Below, piece after piece: positions 63,672-64,000 of a DNA stretch of 64,000 bases. Position numbers and translations under genes: made by a program. How positions within the stretch are numbered: the first letter of the stretch is position 1; each line of letters starts with the position of its first letter. The stretch lies in assembly GCA_024403615.1 (NCBI GenBank), contig JAKSRM010000009.1, positions 1-64,000 of the forward strand. The letters are read 5' to 3'. The stretch comes from Lachnospiraceae bacterium (GTDB taxonomy: Bacteria > Bacillota > Clostridia > Lachnospirales > Lachnospiraceae). Below the pieces are notes generated by a model, which was given only the letters and a program-made list of their open reading frames with translations, ran no database searches and was not told the origin of the DNA.

Positions 63672-64000
63672 TTAATAATTTTTTTTCTTATATCTCTTAA
63701 TGTCACCTATCTGATAGAGTGACCCAAGGGCACAAATAATACCATCTTTTCCGGCTTTTTCAAAAGCCATGTCAACGGCTTCACCAATAGATGCGCATGG
63801 AGTAGCTGGAATTCCCATGCCTTCATAAATCTTAGCAAGTTCTGCAGCTTCCAATGCTCTTGGATTATCTGGAGTAACACAAAGTACTTCTTTTGCTAAA
63901 GGAGCTACCTGGTTTACCATATCCATATAATCCTTATCTGCCATAACGCCGAAGATAAAAGTTAATTTTTCATCCTTAAAGATATCCTTTAAGCTTGATG
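63672..64000 (-). CDS. folC: Folylpolyglutamate/dihydrofolate synthase, C-terminal part (5' end outside the window)
   Basis: The frame continues to the window edge. The visible C-terminal part reads LKDIFKDEKLTFIFGVMADKDY, then VTPDNPRALEAAELAKIYEGMG and DGIICALGSLYQIGDIKRY, the standard ending of FolC, a Mur-ligase-like enzyme that adds glutamate to folates. Its placement just upstream of fhs keeps folate retention next to folate use. The upstream two-thirds of the protein is beyond the window. Confidence 0.9.
   Translation of the reverse strand, partial: SSLKDIFKDEKLTFIFGVMADKDYMDMVNQVAPLAKEVLCVTPDNPRALEAAELAKIYEGMGIPATPCASIGEAVDMAFEKAGKDGIICALGSLYQIGDIKRYKKKNY

Overview
The window reads as a stretch of core chromosome from a low-GC, anaerobic, Gram-positive Clostridia, most likely a Lachnospiraceae-type organism. 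The basis is the gene-family mix: a GlnRS, a GGGtGRT-protein/NifU-like pair, a separate methenyl-THF cyclohydrolase (FchA), formate-THF ligase, low-GC ribosomal leaders, LCP and NagPA wall enzymes, and AGGAGG ribosome binding sites. Family assignment is inference. Nearly all genes lie on the minus strand; the plus-strand genes form two small envelope groups (12.5-15.0 kb and 50.0-52.8 kb). No tRNA, rRNA, insertion sequence, prophage or CRISPR array was seen.

Layout. 0-4.3 kb: a small membrane exporter, threonine synthase, a lipoprotein with a very acidic/aromatic insertion, and NADP-isocitrate dehydrogenase. 4.4-4.8 kb: RNase P RNA. 4.8-11.2 kb: a tightly coupled operon (unknown membrane protein, dgt, dnaG, rpoD, trmK) with three TAATG junctions; RpoD carries about 270 residues of Lys/Ala/Glu repeats. 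11.3-17.2 kb: upp, a ribbon-helix-helix regulator, an LCP wall enzyme, the uncharacterised GGGtGRT/NifU-like pair, dut. 17.3-27.1 kb: arginine operon argG-C-J-B-D-F-carB, with three TTATGCA boxes exactly 31 bp apart upstream. 27.1-30.6 kb: an RsbU-like phosphatase and a GT-C-like membrane protein. 30.6-33.7 kb: glnS and infC-rpmI-rplT with a leader attenuator and a non-AUG infC start. 33.7-47.4 kb: transformation genes (comEA, comEC, dprA, a ComM/YifB protein) interleaved with a two-component system, a GerMN lipoprotein, holA, topA and an orphan binding protein. 47.5-54.7 kb: an Fe-S aldo/keto reductase, a divergent FolD, a NagPA-domain protein with a repeat-rich partner, a UroD-like protein, and an Fe-S flavoprotein. 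54.7-61.0 kb: F1Fo ATP synthase operon. 61.2-64.0 kb: fchA, fhs and the 3' part of folC.

The most striking observation is in the ATP synthase operon. There is no atpH (delta) gene between atpF and atpA. Instead AtpA is 576 residues long, and its first 70 or so residues align without gaps to the C-terminal domain of the delta subunit. The delta N-terminal domain is nowhere in the operon, and an alpha fusion would place three copies of the domain in each F1. The c subunit also carries an extra N-terminal membrane helix.

A second theme is one-carbon metabolism. The FolD here lacks the Lys and Gln that cyclohydrolase activity needs, and a dedicated cyclohydrolase (FchA) is encoded beside fhs, so the two activities look split between two proteins. 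A third is the sensor kinase gene at 38.6-40.0 kb, whose first membrane helix lies upstream of every canonical start codon, implying an AUU or other non-standard start. The kinase, its response regulator and a GerMN lipoprotein resemble the actinobacterial MtrA-MtrB-LpqB arrangement.
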